Shown piece after piece: positions 63,558 to 64,000 of a stretch of 64,000 nt of DNA. The notes beneath the pieces are model-generated. The model was given only the letters and a program-made list of their open reading frames with translations. It made no database searches and was not told where the DNA came from. This stretch comes from Arthrobacter sp. U41 (GTDB lineage: Bacteria > Actinomycetota > Actinomycetes > Actinomycetales > Micrococcaceae): the NCBI RefSeq assembly GCF_007679325.1, contig NZ_VEGI01000001.1, forward strand, positions 744,001 to 808,000, written 5' to 3'. Position 1 is the stretch's first letter; every line of letters begins with the position of its first letter. The position numbers and the translations under genes are program-made.

Positions 63558-64000
63558 TTACCGCCGGTGCACTTCCACTTTAGCACCTTCAACGTCCACA
63601 GCCAGCTTCATCACACGCCAGCCCACGTCCGGCGTGTTGCCTGCCGTGAAGGAGCCGATGAACCCGACGGCGGCCTCGGCCTGTGCCTCTCCGTTGGCAA
63701 GGACCAGCACGGTGGGGCCGGCTCCGGAGACGACGGCGGCAAAGCCGGCGCGCCGCAGCGCGGCGATCAGGTCCGCGCTGGGGCGCATGGCCTCGGCACG
63801 GTAGCTCTGGTGCAGGTAGTCCTCGGTGCCGGCGAGCAGGAACTCCGGATTGTGCGTCAGCGCGTGGATCAGCAGGGCCGCCCGGCCGGAATTCATCGCC
63901 GCGGCGTGGTGGCCCACCGAGGCCGGCAGCAATGCCCGAGCCGCTTCGGTGGACAGTTCAAAGTCCGGAACTGCGACCACAGGGATGACCGTGGCGGCGA
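63558..64000 (-). CDS. thrB: Homoserine kinase (C-terminal fragment; gene continues past the window edge)
   Basis: About 147 residues are visible; the start lies beyond base 64000. The GHMP C-terminal domain shows VAVPDFELSTEAARALLPAS, the middle helix GHHAAAMNSGRAALLIHALT and FAAVVSGAGPTVLVLANGEA, the glycine-rich C-terminal GHMP motif. It phosphorylates homoserine in threonine synthesis. thrB-rho order is standard in actinobacteria. Confidence 0.88.
   Translation of the reverse strand, partial: AATVIPVVAVPDFELSTEAARALLPASVGHHAAAMNSGRAALLIHALTHNPEFLLAGTEDYLHQSYRAEAMRPSADLIAALRRAGFAAVVSGAGPTVLVLANGEAQAEAAVGFIGSFTAGNTPDVGWRVMKLAVDVEGAKVEVHRR

Overview
The window is GC-rich chromosomal DNA from an actinobacterium of the Micrococcaceae, most like Arthrobacter/Pseudarthrobacter. 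This placement is an inference. It rests on base composition, frequent GTG starts, many 4-base GTGA/ATGA gene overlaps, several apparently leaderless genes, NucS in the mismatch-repair role, a Rho with a very long charged insert, and the gene order thrB-rho-prfA-prmC-tsaC-wecA-atpIBEFHAGDC. I see no prophage, insertion sequence, CRISPR array, rRNA or tRNA.

Layout. (1) 1-8.4 kb is an accessory catabolic region. It holds the end of a 2-oxoacid dehydrogenase E1-beta gene, a lipoyl-only E2-like protein, an alpha/beta hydrolase, a phosphoribosyltransferase, an MHS-type transporter, the two-component 4-hydroxyphenylacetate 3-monooxygenase (hpaB, hpaC), a divergent IclR regulator and an MFS exporter. 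(2) 8.5-18.5 kb carries sbcCD, an aquaporin, a pair of DUF202 membrane proteins, an ADP-ribosylglycohydrolase, a DUF4395 protein, a DEDDh exonuclease-BRCT fusion and a DedA protein. (3) 18.6-25.7 kb is a housekeeping block: rdgB-rph, an MBL hydrolase-murI pair, DUF2017-clpS, then divergent pncB-pncA for NAD salvage and a lipoprotein. (4) 25.8-40.4 kb holds a superfamily II helicase, DUF3039, nagB, an ABC exporter, an Old Yellow Enzyme homologue, a thioredoxin-fold/TPR protein, a large membrane protein of unknown function, an AI-2E-type permease, nucS, a small P-loop kinase and a cold-shock gene with a long leader. (5) 40.6-64 kb is one unbroken minus-strand block: thrB, rho, prfA, prmC, tsaC, two GT2 glycosyltransferases, a CapD/PglF-type dehydratase, a WecA-type transferase, the full F1Fo ATP synthase operon, DUF2550, and a coupled esterase plus MprF-type aminoacyl-lipid synthase.

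How the genes work together. HpaC supplies reduced flavin to HpaB, the MHS transporter probably imports the aromatic acid, and operator-like palindromes near the IclR and transporter promoters suggest substrate control. PncB and PncA are consecutive enzymes of nicotinamide recycling. The glycan genes between tsaC and atpI could build an undecaprenyl-linked sugar. The esterase/MprF-type pair may make and remove aminoacyl lipids.

The least explained features are non-coding or structural: a nested inverted repeat where relatives carry rpmE (60874-60989), a perfect 59-bp tandem duplication between the clpS and pncB promoters, a 79-bp repeat found behind two different terminators (18566 and 40552), triple 16-bp tandem repeats around the hpaC-hpaB junction, and a lipoyl/hydrolase gene pair that looks like a split AcoC. 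I did not find a clear previously undescribed defence or biosynthetic system.
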